DNA of 64,000 nucleotides. Origin: Streptomyces viridiviolaceus. Its GTDB lineage: Bacteria > Actinomycetota > Actinomycetes > Streptomycetales > Streptomycetaceae. Shown here one piece after another: positions 14,989 to 23,687 of the stretch (positions are counted from its first letter, which is position 1; each line of letters begins with the position of its first letter). The stretch covers positions 62,001-126,000 of the forward strand of contig NZ_BMWA01000004.1 in the NCBI RefSeq assembly GCF_014650995.1. Direction: 5' to 3'. The translations under genes and the position numbers were made by a program. The notes beneath the pieces were generated by a model. It searched no databases. It saw only the letters and a list, made by a program, of their open reading frames with translations, and was not told the DNA's origin.

Positions 14989-16710
14989 ATGGGCATTCTC
15001 ACTCTCCTGCGGAACGCGTTCGGGCGGTCACGCAGAGCACGGGCCGCCCAGGCGGAGGATGCGCCGCGGGAGACGGCGACGCCGGCCGCCCAGGACACGG
15101 CGCCGGCCACGCCGGAACCGAAGCTCCCGGCCCAGCCCGCCACGTCCCCCGAACCCACCGAGCCCGCGCCCAAGGCCCACGTCCCCGAGCCCCGCACGGC
15201 CACCGGCGACGAACACGAACTCGTCGCCGCGGCCTTCGACAACGTCACGGTCCCGAAGCCGTCCCAGTCCCCCGACGAACGAACGACGGCCGAACCGCCC
15301 CAGGACTCTTCGAGGACCACACCGGACCAGCAGCCGGAGGCAGCCTCTACGGAACCGGAGGCAGCGCCTGCCGACCCGCAGGTGGAAGAGGCACCTGCCG
15401 AGCCGAAGCCGGAGGCAGCCTCTACGCAGCCGGAACCGGAACCGGAGGCAGCACCCGCCGAACCGAAGCCGGAGGCAGCAGCCGCCGAACCGAAGGCGGA
15501 AGTAACGGCTGCCGAGCCGGAACCGAAATCAGCACCCGCCGAGCCGAAGCCGGAGGCAGCAGCCGCCGAACCGAAGGCGGAAGTAACGGCTGCCGAGCCG
15601 GAACCGGAATCAGCGCCTGCCGAACCGAAGCCGGAGGCAGCACCCGCCGAACCGAAGCCGGAGGCAGCAGCCGCCGAACCGAAGGCGGAAGTAACGGCTG
15701 TCGAACCGAAGCCGGAGGCAGCACCCGCCGAACCGGAACCGGAGGTAACGGCAGGGACCGAGTCGAAGCCGGAGCCGGAGCCGGCAGCGGAGGCCCCCCA
15801 GGAGCCCGCCCCTGAAACCGCCCCGGAACCCGAGGCGACCACAGCGCCGCCCGCGACGACCCCGGAGGCGACGCCCGAGCCGGAACCGCAGCCCGAGCCG
15901 GCAGCGACCACCCCCGCCCCCGAACCCGCGACAGCCGCCGACGGCGAGGACGCCCCACAGGGGCCGCCCGCACCCGACGACGAAAGCAGCACGGGTGGTG
16001 CGGGTGGGAACACGAAGGCCGAAGGCGAAGCCGAGGCCGCAGCCCCGAAACCCGCCACCCCCGCCACCCGCATCCGCTCCCGCGCCCCCGGCCTCACGAC
16101 CGCCTACAAGGCCGCCGGCGCCACCCTCAAGAAGCACTCCCTCACCGGCACCCGCGCCAAGGTCTACCTGGTCCTGGACCGCTCCGCCTCCATGCGCCCG
16201 TACTACAAGGACGGCTCCGCCCAGGCGCTCGCCGAGCAGACCCTCGCCCTCGCCGCCCACCTGGACCCCGAGGCCACGGTCCACGTCACGTTCTTCTCCA
16301 CGGAAGTGGACGGCACCGGCGAGCTGACCCTCACCGACCACGAGAACAAGATCGACGAGCTGCACGCCGGCCTCGGCCGCATGGGCCGCACCAGCTACCA
16401 CGCTGCCGTCGAGGCGGTCCTCGCCCACCACGAGAAGGAAACCGCCGGCACCCCCGCCCTGGTGGTCTTCCAGACGGACGGCGCCCCGGACGCCAAGACC
16501 CCCGCCACCCAGTCCCTCACGGACGCCGCGAAGAACCACCCGTCCGTGTTCTTCGCCTTCGTCGCCTTCGGTGACCCGGAGAACAAGGCGTTCGACTACC
16601 TCCGCAAGCTGAGGACGGACAACACGTCCCACTTCCTCGCCGGCGAGACCCCCCGCGAGCTGACGGACACGGAGCTCTACGAGGGCGTACTGGCGTCCTG
16701 GCGGCCGTAG
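14989..16710 (+). CDS. VWA (TerF-like) domain protein with long Pro/Ala/Glu repeat linker
   Basis: 573 residues from ATG (MGILTLLRNAFG; AAGG lies upstream). Residues ~15-340 are low-complexity Ala/Pro/Glu/Lys with degenerate repeats such as PAEPKPEAAAAEPKAEVTAA. Residues ~385-573 form a VWA domain of the type in tellurium-resistance TerF proteins: VYLVLDRSASM (MIDAS DRSAS at 397-401), GRTSYHAAVEAVL, VVFQTDGAPD and HFLAGETPREL. Ter-type VWA proteins are thought to scaffold metal-dependent stress complexes, but no other ter genes are present here. The N-terminal MGILTLLRNAFGRSRR may associate with the membrane. Divergent from phoC; a hairpin terminator follows. Confidence 0.85.
   Translation: MGILTLLRNAFGRSRRARAAQAEDAPRETATPAAQDTAPATPEPKLPAQPATSPEPTEPAPKAHVPEPRTATGDEHELVAAAFDNVTVPKPSQSPDERTTAEPPQDSSRTTPDQQPEAASTEPEAAPADPQVEEAPAEPKPEAASTQPEPEPEAAPAEPKPEAAAAEPKAEVTAAEPEPKSAPAEPKPEAAAAEPKAEVTAAEPEPESAPAEPKPEAAPAEPKPEAAAAEPKAEVTAVEPKPEAAPAEPEPEVTAGTESKPEPEPAAEAPQEPAPETAPEPEATTAPPATTPEATPEPEPQPEPAATTPAPEPATAADGEDAPQGPPAPDDESSTGGAGGNTKAEGEAEAAAPKPATPATRIRSRAPGLTTAYKAAGATLKKHSLTGTRAKVYLVLDRSASMRPYYKDGSAQALAEQTLALAAHLDPEATVHVTFFSTEVDGTGELTLTDHENKIDELHAGLGRMGRTSYHAAVEAVLAHHEKETAGTPALVVFQTDGAPDAKTPATQSLTDAAKNHPSVFFAFVAFGDPENKAFDYLRKLRTDNTSHFLAGETPRELTDTELYEGVLASWRP
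15457..15750 (+). repeat. In-frame repeats inside the VWA protein gene
   Basis: A ~40-bp segment beginning GGAGGCAGCAGCCGCCGAAC recurs nearly identically at 15471, 15552 and 15660, offsets of 81 and 108 bp (27 and 36 codons). Smaller PAEPKPEA units lie in between. Every offset is a multiple of three, so expansion or contraction keeps the reading frame. Confidence 0.8.
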
Positions 16711-16713
16711 GCC

Positions 16714-16776
16714 ACGAGGGGGGTGGACAGAGCCGCCCCGGCGCCGCCCCGGGCCCGCCCCGGTCCACCCCCTCGT
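16714..16776 (+). terminator. Hairpin terminator after VWA gene
   Basis: ACGAGGGGGGTGGA (16714-16727) pairs with TCCACCCCCTCGT (16764-16776), 13 bp with one bulged G, enclosing a GC-rich loop. It lies directly after the stop at 16710 and before metG. Confidence 0.7.
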
Positions 16777-16831
16777 CCACCCCGCGAAACGCGTGTGAGT
16801 CGATCTTCGTGCGCCCAGTAGGATTTCGACC

Positions 16832-18448
16832 ATGGCGGCCACTGGAACCGAGAAGCAGGGTGGCAAGGCGTTCTACGTCAGCACCCCCATCTACTACGTC
16901 AACGACGCTCCTCACCTGGGCCACGCCTACACGACCGTCGCAGGGGACGTGCTCACGCGCTGGCATCGTCAGCGCGGCGAGAAGGTGTGGTACCTCACCG
17001 GCACGGACGAGCACGGTCAGAAGATCATGCGCACCGCGGAGGCGAACGGCGTCAGCCCGCAGCAGTGGGCCGACAAGCTCGTCACGGAGGCGTGGAAGCC
17101 TCTCTGGGAACACCTGGAGATCGCGAACGACGACTTCATCCGCACCACGCAGAAGCGGCACACCGACCGCGTCCAGGAGTTCGTGCAGGACCTGTACGAC
17201 AAGGGCGAGATCTACAAGGGCGGCTACGAGGGCCCGTACTGCGTGGGCTGCGAGGAGTACAAGCTCCCGGGCGAGCTGCTCGACGGCGAGGGCGAGTACG
17301 CGGGCCAGAAGCTGTGCCCGATCCACAAGAAGCCGGTGGAGATCCTCGCGGAGGAGAACTACTTCTTCAAGCTGAGCGAGTACGGCGAGAAGCTGCTCGC
17401 CCACTACGAGGCCAACCCGGGCTTCATCCAGCCCGAGTCCGCGCGCAACGAGGTCGTGAACTTCGTCCGCCAGGGCCTGCAGGACCTCTCCATCTCCCGC
17501 TCGACCTTCGACTGGGGCATCCCGATCCCCTGGGACGACAAGCACGTCATCTACGTGTGGGTCGACGCACTGCTGAACTACGCCACGGCGGTCGGCTACA
17601 ACGAGAACCAGGAGAAGTTCGAGGCCACCTTCCCGGCCGACGTGCACCTGGTCGGCAAGGACATCCTCCGCTTCCACGCGGTGATCTGGCCCGCGATGCT
17701 GATGGCGCAGGGCCTGCCGCTGCCGGGGAAGGTCGCCGCCAACGGCTGGCTGATGGTCGGCGGCGAGAAGATGTCGAAGTCCAACCTGACCGGCATCAAG
17801 CCGCAGGACCTGACCTCGCACTTCGGCGTCGACGCCTACCGCTGGTACTTCCTGCGCGCGATCGCCTTCGGCCAGGACGGCTCCTTCTCCTGGGAGGACT
17901 TCTCCGCCCGCTACACCAGCGAGCTGGCCAACGACTACGGCAACCTCGCCTCCCGTGTGGCGGCCATGGTCGGCAAGTACTTCGGCGGCACGCTGCCCGA
18001 GTCCGCGGCCGACGGCGAGGCCGAGAAGGCGATCCACGACGGTCTGGCCAAGGCCGTCGCCGAGGCCGACCGTAAGATCGGCGAGGAGCTGGACTTCCAG
18101 GGCGGCATCCTGGCCGTCTTCGACTTCGTCAAGCAGGTCAACGGCTACATCACCGAGCAGGAGCCCTGGAAGGTCGCCAAGGACACGTCCGAGGAGGGCA
18201 AGGCCCGCCTGGCGACGATCCTCTACACGGCCGCGGAGTCGCTCCGCGCGGTCGCGGTCCTGCTGAACCCGGTCATGCCGGAGACGTCCCAGAAGCTCTG
18301 GGACTCCCTCGGCGCGGAGGCGAGCCTCGGCGGCCTCGCGGACCAGAAGGTCCAGGAGGCGGCGGACTGGGGCCGGCTGCCGGCCGGTTCGACGGTCACC
18401 AAGGGCGCGGTCCTCTTCCCGCGTCTCGAGGAGAAGCCGACCGCGTAA
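16832..18448 (+). CDS. metG: Methionyl-tRNA synthetase
   Basis: 538-residue class I aminoacyl-tRNA synthetase that charges tRNA-Met. The HIGH signature is PHLGHAY (His28-His31), and the KMSKS loop is GGEKMSKSN (313-317). A small CP-domain knuckle CVGCEEYK...LCPIHKKP follows the catalytic N-terminus. The anticodon-binding helical domain occupies ~390-500. It lacks the C-terminal tRNA-binding (EMAP-like) extension of longer bacterial enzymes. Flanked by hairpin terminators on both sides, so it appears monocistronic. Confidence 0.97.
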   Translation: MAATGTEKQGGKAFYVSTPIYYVNDAPHLGHAYTTVAGDVLTRWHRQRGEKVWYLTGTDEHGQKIMRTAEANGVSPQQWADKLVTEAWKPLWEHLEIANDDFIRTTQKRHTDRVQEFVQDLYDKGEIYKGGYEGPYCVGCEEYKLPGELLDGEGEYAGQKLCPIHKKPVEILAEENYFFKLSEYGEKLLAHYEANPGFIQPESARNEVVNFVRQGLQDLSISRSTFDWGIPIPWDDKHVIYVWVDALLNYATAVGYNENQEKFEATFPADVHLVGKDILRFHAVIWPAMLMAQGLPLPGKVAANGWLMVGGEKMSKSNLTGIKPQDLTSHFGVDAYRWYFLRAIAFGQDGSFSWEDFSARYTSELANDYGNLASRVAAMVGKYFGGTLPESAADGEAEKAIHDGLAKAVAEADRKIGEELDFQGGILAVFDFVKQVNGYITEQEPWKVAKDTSEEGKARLATILYTAAESLRAVAVLLNPVMPETSQKLWDSLGAEASLGGLADQKVQEAADWGRLPAGSTVTKGAVLFPRLEEKPTA

Positions 18449-18462
18449 CGCGTCTGCCACAG

Positions 18463-18503
18463 CGAGGGGCCGGGGAGGGCAAGATCTTCTCCCCGGCCCC
18501 TCG
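18463..18503 (+). terminator. metG terminator
   Basis: A perfect 15-bp stem, CGAGGGGCCGGGGAG (18463-18477) with its complement at 18489-18503 and an 11-nt loop, begins 15 bp after the metG stop and is followed by TTCTG. Confidence 0.85.
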
Positions 18504-18563
18504 TTCTGCGAAGATCCCGTCAAGACGGCCGGCCGGCCGTCGCCACTCACGTGGGGGGATTCC

Positions 18564-18929
18564 ATGGCACTGTTCGGCAACGCGCACAGCATCGACCCGG
18601 CCCAGGCCCAGCAGGACTACGCGCGCCTGCTCGGCCACGGCGAGCAGGTGCACGCCGCGTACCTGCTGATCCGCGACACCATCCTGTTCACCGACCGCCG
18701 GCTGATCCTGGTCGACAAGCAGGGCATCACGGGCAAGAAGACCGAGTACCACTCGATCCCGTACCGCAGCATCACCCACTTCGCCGTCGAGACGGCCGGC
18801 ACCTTCGACCTCGACGCCGAGCTGAAGATCTGGATCTCCGGCAGCCCGACCCCGGTCGAGAAGACCTTCACCAAGGGCGTCGACATCTACGAGGTCCAGG
18901 CCATCCTGACCCAGTTCGTGGCGCGCTAG
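18564..18929 (+). CDS. Bacterial PH-domain protein (DUF1696/YvbH type)
   Basis: 121-residue cytoplasmic protein made of one bacterial pleckstrin-homology-like domain. Signature segments are LLGHGEQVHAAYLLIRDTILFTDRRLILVDKQG, YHSIPYRSITHFAVETAGTFD and a terminal helix IYEVQAILTQFV. These are typical of small stand-alone bPH domains, which often oligomerise into rings; their ligand is unknown. Single-gene unit between metG and the FG-GAP genes. Confidence 0.85.
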   Translation: MALFGNAHSIDPAQAQQDYARLLGHGEQVHAAYLLIRDTILFTDRRLILVDKQGITGKKTEYHSIPYRSITHFAVETAGTFDLDAELKIWISGSPTPVEKTFTKGVDIYEVQAILTQFVAR

Positions 18930-18974
18930 GGCCGGCCCCGGAGTCGGCTCCCACCTGGGCGAAAAGCCCCGCCC

Positions 18975-19019
18975 GCCCTCGCACGAGGACTGATAACATC
19001 CGGCCACTTGTGCGAGGGC
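18975..19019 (+). promoter_or_regulatory. Long-loop inverted repeat upstream of the large FG-GAP gene
   Basis: GCCCTCGCAC (18975-18984) and its exact complement GTGCGAGGGC (19010-19019) flank a relatively AT-rich 25-nt segment containing TGATAACAT. The structure ends 28 bp before the GTG start at 19047. It could be a terminator for the PH-domain gene, or a leader or operator for the secreted protein; the sequence does not decide. Confidence 0.45.
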
Positions 19020-19046
19020 AGGGGCCCTCGCGGGGAGGGAACCTCA

Positions 19047-22000
19047 GTGGGCAGACACGCCCAGGGACGGGGCGGTCGAGCCGCCGCCGTCTCCTCGCTC
19101 GCGGTCGCCGTGGCGGCCGCTTCCCTCGTCGTCCTGCCGGACGGCGACGGTACGGCCGAGGCCGCCACCACGGCGGCCTCCGCCACCACGGAGATCACAC
19201 TGCCGGACCCCGGCTCCACGACACCGCGCGCCGAGCGGCCGTACGCCGCCGGCCCGAGCGGGTTCCTGCACCGGTCGGGCGGGGTGCCCGGCATGCTGTG
19301 GACGAACCCCGCCGACGGCACCACCGTCACCGTGAGGAACGCCGACGGCAGCGTCTACACCCCGGGCGCCGGATGCGACGTCATCGGCGCCGAGTGCCGC
19401 ACCGCCTGGTACGGCACCGACACCGACCTGGTCGCCCTTCCGCCGGCCCTGACGAGCAACTCCGTCACGCTCTGGGATCCGGCGACGGACCGGCGGACGA
19501 ACGTGACCACCGGTGACGCGTACGACTACTACCGGGCGCTGGCCGGTGACACCGTCGTCACCAGCGACAGCCTCATCGACGTCGTCGACGGCGAACAGCG
19601 CAGACGCCCCATCACCGGCGCGCCCGCCGACATCCGGGACAAGGAGATCGTCGCCGCGGACCCCGAGGGCGTGCTCTTCGAGCGCGGTGCGGCGCTCAGG
19701 TACGTCGATCTGGACTCGGCGGTGAACACCGAGGTGTCCGCCGGCACGGGCTACGCCACCCACTTCGTGATGAGCGAGGACCGGATCGGCTGGTACGAGT
19801 CAGGTCGGCTGCACCTGAAGTCCCGCACCGACCTGGCCGCCCCCGAGAAGGTCGTCACCGTGCCCGGCCCCACCGTCCTCGACGGCAAGCCGGTCCTGAT
19901 CGGCGACTGGCTGCTGTTCGCCCGCGACACGGACACCGCCACGTCCAAGCTGCTCGCTGTCTCGGTGACCGACGGCTCGACGAGGACGCTGCTGAACTCC
20001 GCCGGCGCGTACACGGCCCCCGCTCCCGGCGACACCGCCCTGGTCACGGGCGGCACCGGTGCCACCGACTGGTGGGTGCAGCGGGTCAGTCTCGCCGCGG
20101 ACGGCTCACCGAAGCTGGAGAAGCTGCACCAGGTCCCGGCCGTGGAGAACGCCAAGACCGGTATCGCCCTCAGCCGCGGCAGCCTGCGCGTCGCCGAGGA
20201 CGACCCGGGCAACAGCGTCATGGACACCACGTCCGTACGCACCCTCACGACCGACGGCGGAGCCACACTGAGCGCCTCGGACGCCGAGGCGGGCGACGCG
20301 ATCGCCGCCGAGTGCCCCTACCCGGGCACCGCCTGCTCGGCGCTGTGGGGCAACACCGGAACCGACCCCGAGGACGTCCACCTCGAGACCTACTACGACG
20401 GCGGCAGCGGCCTGGCGGACGCCGACCGGCTGGTCGCCACCCTCGACGGATGGTCCAACAGCAGCCTGGCGTTCGGTACCGCGGGCGGCGAGATCGTCGA
20501 CGTCTCCGACGGCTACGCGGTCTACAACTCCGGTGGCGCATCCCCGATGCAGTACGTCGGCGAGTTCGGCTACGGACAGCAGATGAAGCGCTCCGTGCGC
20601 GCCGCGGCCCTGAACGGCTCCACCCTGTGGAGCGCCACCACCACGGCCGGCACGCTCACCTCGTACAGCCTCACCCAGCGCAAGACCCTCACCACGGTCA
20701 CGGTTCCGAAGCTGGGCTGCGTGCCGACCGAGCTCCAGGCGGCCGGCCGCTGGGTGTACTGGTCCTGCGGCACGGCCTCGGCCGGCGTGTACGACACCAA
20801 GGCCGCCACGTCGACCACCGTCGCCCCCGGGGACGTGCTGCTCGGCGACGGCTTCACGGTCCGCCACGACCGCGCCGCCCGCACCCTCGTCCTCACCGAC
20901 GCGGCCACCGGCACCGCCCGCGTGATCGCCTCCGGTCTGAAGGACACCGGCCTCGCCGCCGACCGGCGCTACCGGTGGACCGTCGACGAGTACACCGGCC
21001 TCGTCGCCTGGTTCGACGCGTACGAGCGCACGCACGTCGCCACCACCGGCATCACTCCGTCCGCGCCGACCGTCTTCCGCACCGAGGCCGGGTACCTCGT
21101 CGAACCGCCCTCGTCGGAGCCGTGGGCGGGCCACTGGCAGCTGTCCCGGCCCGCAGCCGGATGGTCGCTGACCTTCACCTCGGTGCAGAGCGGCACCACC
21201 GGCAGGGCCACCCGGACCGTCACCGGCGGCGCCACCACCGGCGAGGTCTCGGCGACCTGGAACGGCCGGACGGCGAGCGGTGCCTACTTCCCCAACGGCG
21301 CCTACACGTGGACGCTCAAGGCCACCGGCCTCGGCACCACCACCCCGGTCACCGTGGCCACCGGCAAGGGCTACCTGCTGCGGGGCGCGCCCGTGCCCCA
21401 CGACCACGTCAGCCCCGACGGGCCGGACGGACGGGGCGACCTGCTCACCCTGAACTCCTCCGGCGGCCTCACCTTCCACAGCGGCACCGGAACCGGCGGG
21501 TTCGGCACCAAGGTGTCCGCGAGCGGCTGGGCGACGAACATCAGGGCCGTCCCGGTCGCCGACATGAGTGGGGACCGCTGCAATGACCTGCTCGTACGGC
21601 CGAGCGACGGTTCCCTGCGCCTGTACAAGCCGGCCTGCGGAGCGGCGGCCAAGCCCGCCACGACGTACACCGTCGTGGGCACCGGCGGCTGGAACCAGTA
21701 CGACGTCCTCACCTCACCCGGCGACGTCAGCGGCGACGGACGCGCCGACCTGATCGCGCGCGACGCCTCCACCGGCGCGATCTACCTCTACACCGCCACC
21801 AGCACCGGCAAGCTGTCCGCCCGCGTGAAGCTGGCCGACAACTGGAAGGCGTACAAGAAGATCGTCGGCACCGGCGACCTCAACGGCGACGGCATCGGCG
21901 ACCTCCTCGTCCAGGACACCGCCAACACCCTCTACCGCTACAACGGCAGGGGCAACGGCACCTTCGCCGCCCGCGCCAAGGTGTTCGGCAACTGGGGCGC

Positions 22001-22172
22001 CACCTACAACGCCGTCCTCGTCGTCGGCGACCTCACCGACGACGGCAAGGCCGACCTGGTCTCCCGTGACAGCAGCGGCACCCTGTGGCGCAACAACGGG
22101 GACGGCAAGGGCTCGTTCGGCGCCCGGTCGCAGATCTCGACCGGCTGGGGCGGCTACCGGTTCCTGACCTGA
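19047..22172 (+). CDS. Large secreted FG-GAP/VCBS-repeat protein
   Basis: 1041-residue exported protein; GTG start preceded by GGGAGGGAACC. A Sec signal peptide covers ~1-40 (RAAAVSSLAVAVAAASLVV...TAEAA). A long central region (~60-640) of beta-propeller-like repeats has no named domain. An FlgD-like segment at ~680-770 (TWNGRTASGAYFPNGAYTWTL) precedes four FG-GAP/VCBS repeats with calcium-loop motifs: DMSGDRCNDLLV, DVSGDGRADLIA, DLNGDGIGDLLV and DLTDDGKADLVS. Such proteins are typically cell-surface or secreted adhesins or carbohydrate-interacting proteins in Streptomyces. The next gene, also FG-GAP, starts 14 bp after the stop, so they probably form an operon. Confidence 0.88.
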   Translation: MGRHAQGRGGRAAAVSSLAVAVAAASLVVLPDGDGTAEAATTAASATTEITLPDPGSTTPRAERPYAAGPSGFLHRSGGVPGMLWTNPADGTTVTVRNADGSVYTPGAGCDVIGAECRTAWYGTDTDLVALPPALTSNSVTLWDPATDRRTNVTTGDAYDYYRALAGDTVVTSDSLIDVVDGEQRRRPITGAPADIRDKEIVAADPEGVLFERGAALRYVDLDSAVNTEVSAGTGYATHFVMSEDRIGWYESGRLHLKSRTDLAAPEKVVTVPGPTVLDGKPVLIGDWLLFARDTDTATSKLLAVSVTDGSTRTLLNSAGAYTAPAPGDTALVTGGTGATDWWVQRVSLAADGSPKLEKLHQVPAVENAKTGIALSRGSLRVAEDDPGNSVMDTTSVRTLTTDGGATLSASDAEAGDAIAAECPYPGTACSALWGNTGTDPEDVHLETYYDGGSGLADADRLVATLDGWSNSSLAFGTAGGEIVDVSDGYAVYNSGGASPMQYVGEFGYGQQMKRSVRAAALNGSTLWSATTTAGTLTSYSLTQRKTLTTVTVPKLGCVPTELQAAGRWVYWSCGTASAGVYDTKAATSTTVAPGDVLLGDGFTVRHDRAARTLVLTDAATGTARVIASGLKDTGLAADRRYRWTVDEYTGLVAWFDAYERTHVATTGITPSAPTVFRTEAGYLVEPPSSEPWAGHWQLSRPAAGWSLTFTSVQSGTTGRATRTVTGGATTGEVSATWNGRTASGAYFPNGAYTWTLKATGLGTTTPVTVATGKGYLLRGAPVPHDHVSPDGPDGRGDLLTLNSSGGLTFHSGTGTGGFGTKVSASGWATNIRAVPVADMSGDRCNDLLVRPSDGSLRLYKPACGAAAKPATTYTVVGTGGWNQYDVLTSPGDVSGDGRADLIARDASTGAIYLYTATSTGKLSARVKLADNWKAYKKIVGTGDLNGDGIGDLLVQDTANTLYRYNGRGNGTFAARAKVFGNWGATYNAVLVVGDLTDDGKADLVSRDSSGTLWRNNGDGKGSFGARSQISTGWGGYRFLT

Positions 22173-22186
22173 GTGAAGGAGCTCGC

Positions 22187-23620
22187 ATGGTCATGAAGCA
22201 CGACTCCGTGGGCGGACGCCGGAGAATCGCCGCCGTCCTGCTCGCCGGTCTGCTCGGCGGCGGCGCCCTGGTGCCGACCGCCGCGCACGCGGCCGGGGAC
22301 ACCGTGCCCGCCGACTTCAACGGCGACGGCTACCGGGACGCCGTCCTGCGGGTGCCCGCCGCCGCGGTCGCCGGACAGGAGGCGGCCGGTGCCGTGATCG
22401 TCCTGTACGGCTCGGCCTCCGGACTCTCCGCGACGTCCCGGGCGTTCATCACCCAGAACTCGCCGGGAGTCCCCGGCGGTGCCGAACGGGGCGACTACTT
22501 CGGTGCGTCCACCGCCTCCGCCGACCTCGACCGCGACGGCTTCGCCGACCTGATCGTCGGCTCGCCGTACGAGGATCTCGCCGAGGGCGTGGACAAGGGC
22601 ATGGTCACGGTCCTGTGGGGCAGCCGCTCGGGCCTGGTGTCGGGGCGGACCCTGCCGACGCCGGCGGACCAGGACCGCTTCGGCCGCGACGTGGCCGCCG
22701 CCGGGAAGGAGTCCTCGTCGACGAGCCTGGTCTCGGCGGGGGGCTGGAACGGCACACAGGTCTTCGGTGGCCCCTTCACCCGTACCCAGGATCCCGCCTC
22801 CTCGGAACCCGGAATGGGCATGTGGTTCGGGTCCGTCACGGCCGGTGACCTCGACCGGGACGGCCACGCCGACCTGATTCCGGTCTCCGGACGCGCGGGA
22901 GGCCACACCGGTGGACTGATCTCCATCAACCCCGCGGGCATGCTGGAGGATCCCCTCGACAACGGCGACGCCCTCGTCGCCGCCGTCGGTGACGTCAACG
23001 GCGACGGCTATGGCGACATCGTCGCGGGTGACCCCGACGAGCCCGAGCAGCGCGGTGTGGACGGCGAGCTCGGCGGGCGGGTGCTGATCTACTACGGTGG
23101 CCCGGGGGGCGTGGCCGACGACACCGAGCCGACCGTGATCTCCCAGGACAGCCCCGGTCTCCCGGGCGCCGGGGAGAAGGACGACGAGTTCGGCGCCTCC
23201 GTGGTGGTCGCGGACTTCGACCGCGACGGTGTCGCCGACATCGCGGTGGGCTCGCCCAACGAGAAGCTGGGCACCGTGGGCTCCGCCGGCATGGTCACCG
23301 TCATCCCCGGCACCCGCACCGGGACCCCGGGCGCCGGCTCCTACACCTACGGCCAGGAAACCCCGGACGTCCCCGGCGGCAGCGAGCCGGGGGACCGCTT
23401 CGGCACGAACCTGTCCGCGGGCGACGTGAACCGCGACGGGAAGCCCGAACTGATCGTCTCCGCGGTCGGGGAGAACAACTACGCGGGGGCCGCCTGGGTG
23501 CTGCCCGGCGGGAACACCCGGCCCACCGGGACGGGCAGCAGGATGTTCACCACCTCGCAGTTCGGACTCCCGGCGAGCGGATACCAACTGCTCGGCGGCG
23601 ACAGCCTGCCCCTGCTCTGA
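22187..23620 (+). CDS. Secreted integrin-like FG-GAP repeat protein
   Basis: 477 residues; ATG with an AAGGAG ribosome site. The signal peptide is MVMKHDSVGGRRRIAAVLLAGLLGGGALVPTAAHA. The mature protein is a run of about six FG-GAP repeats forming an integrin-alpha-like beta-propeller, with Ca-binding loops DFNGDGYRDA, DLDRDGFADLIVG, DLDRDGHADLI, DVNGDGYGDIVAG, DFDRDGVADIAVG and DVNRDGKPELIV. It probably functions outside the cell; the partner is unknown. Second gene of the FG-GAP pair. A bidirectional hairpin separates it from convergent aspS. Confidence 0.88.
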   Translation: MVMKHDSVGGRRRIAAVLLAGLLGGGALVPTAAHAAGDTVPADFNGDGYRDAVLRVPAAAVAGQEAAGAVIVLYGSASGLSATSRAFITQNSPGVPGGAERGDYFGASTASADLDRDGFADLIVGSPYEDLAEGVDKGMVTVLWGSRSGLVSGRTLPTPADQDRFGRDVAAAGKESSSTSLVSAGGWNGTQVFGGPFTRTQDPASSEPGMGMWFGSVTAGDLDRDGHADLIPVSGRAGGHTGGLISINPAGMLEDPLDNGDALVAAVGDVNGDGYGDIVAGDPDEPEQRGVDGELGGRVLIYYGGPGGVADDTEPTVISQDSPGLPGAGEKDDEFGASVVVADFDRDGVADIAVGSPNEKLGTVGSAGMVTVIPGTRTGTPGAGSYTYGQETPDVPGGSEPGDRFGTNLSAGDVNRDGKPELIVSAVGENNYAGAAWVLPGGNTRPTGTGSRMFTTSQFGLPASGYQLLGGDSLPLL

Positions 23621-23637
23621 CCCCGCCACCGACGCGG

Positions 23638-23671
23638 AGCGGCCCGGACCCCACCAGGGGACCGGGCCGCT
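23638..23671. terminator. Bidirectional terminator between FG-GAP gene and aspS
   Basis: AGCGGCCCGGACCCC (23638-23652) pairs with GGGGACCGGGCCGCT (23657-23671) with a single internal mismatch and a 4-nt loop, between the two convergent stop codons. Confidence 0.8.
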
Positions 23672-23687
23672 TCGCGCGATGTGCCGC

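Noticed and set aside
15457..15750. Possible intergenic or CRISPR-like repeat
   Set aside because: The repeats are in frame within one long coding sequence and encode Pro/Ala/Glu units.
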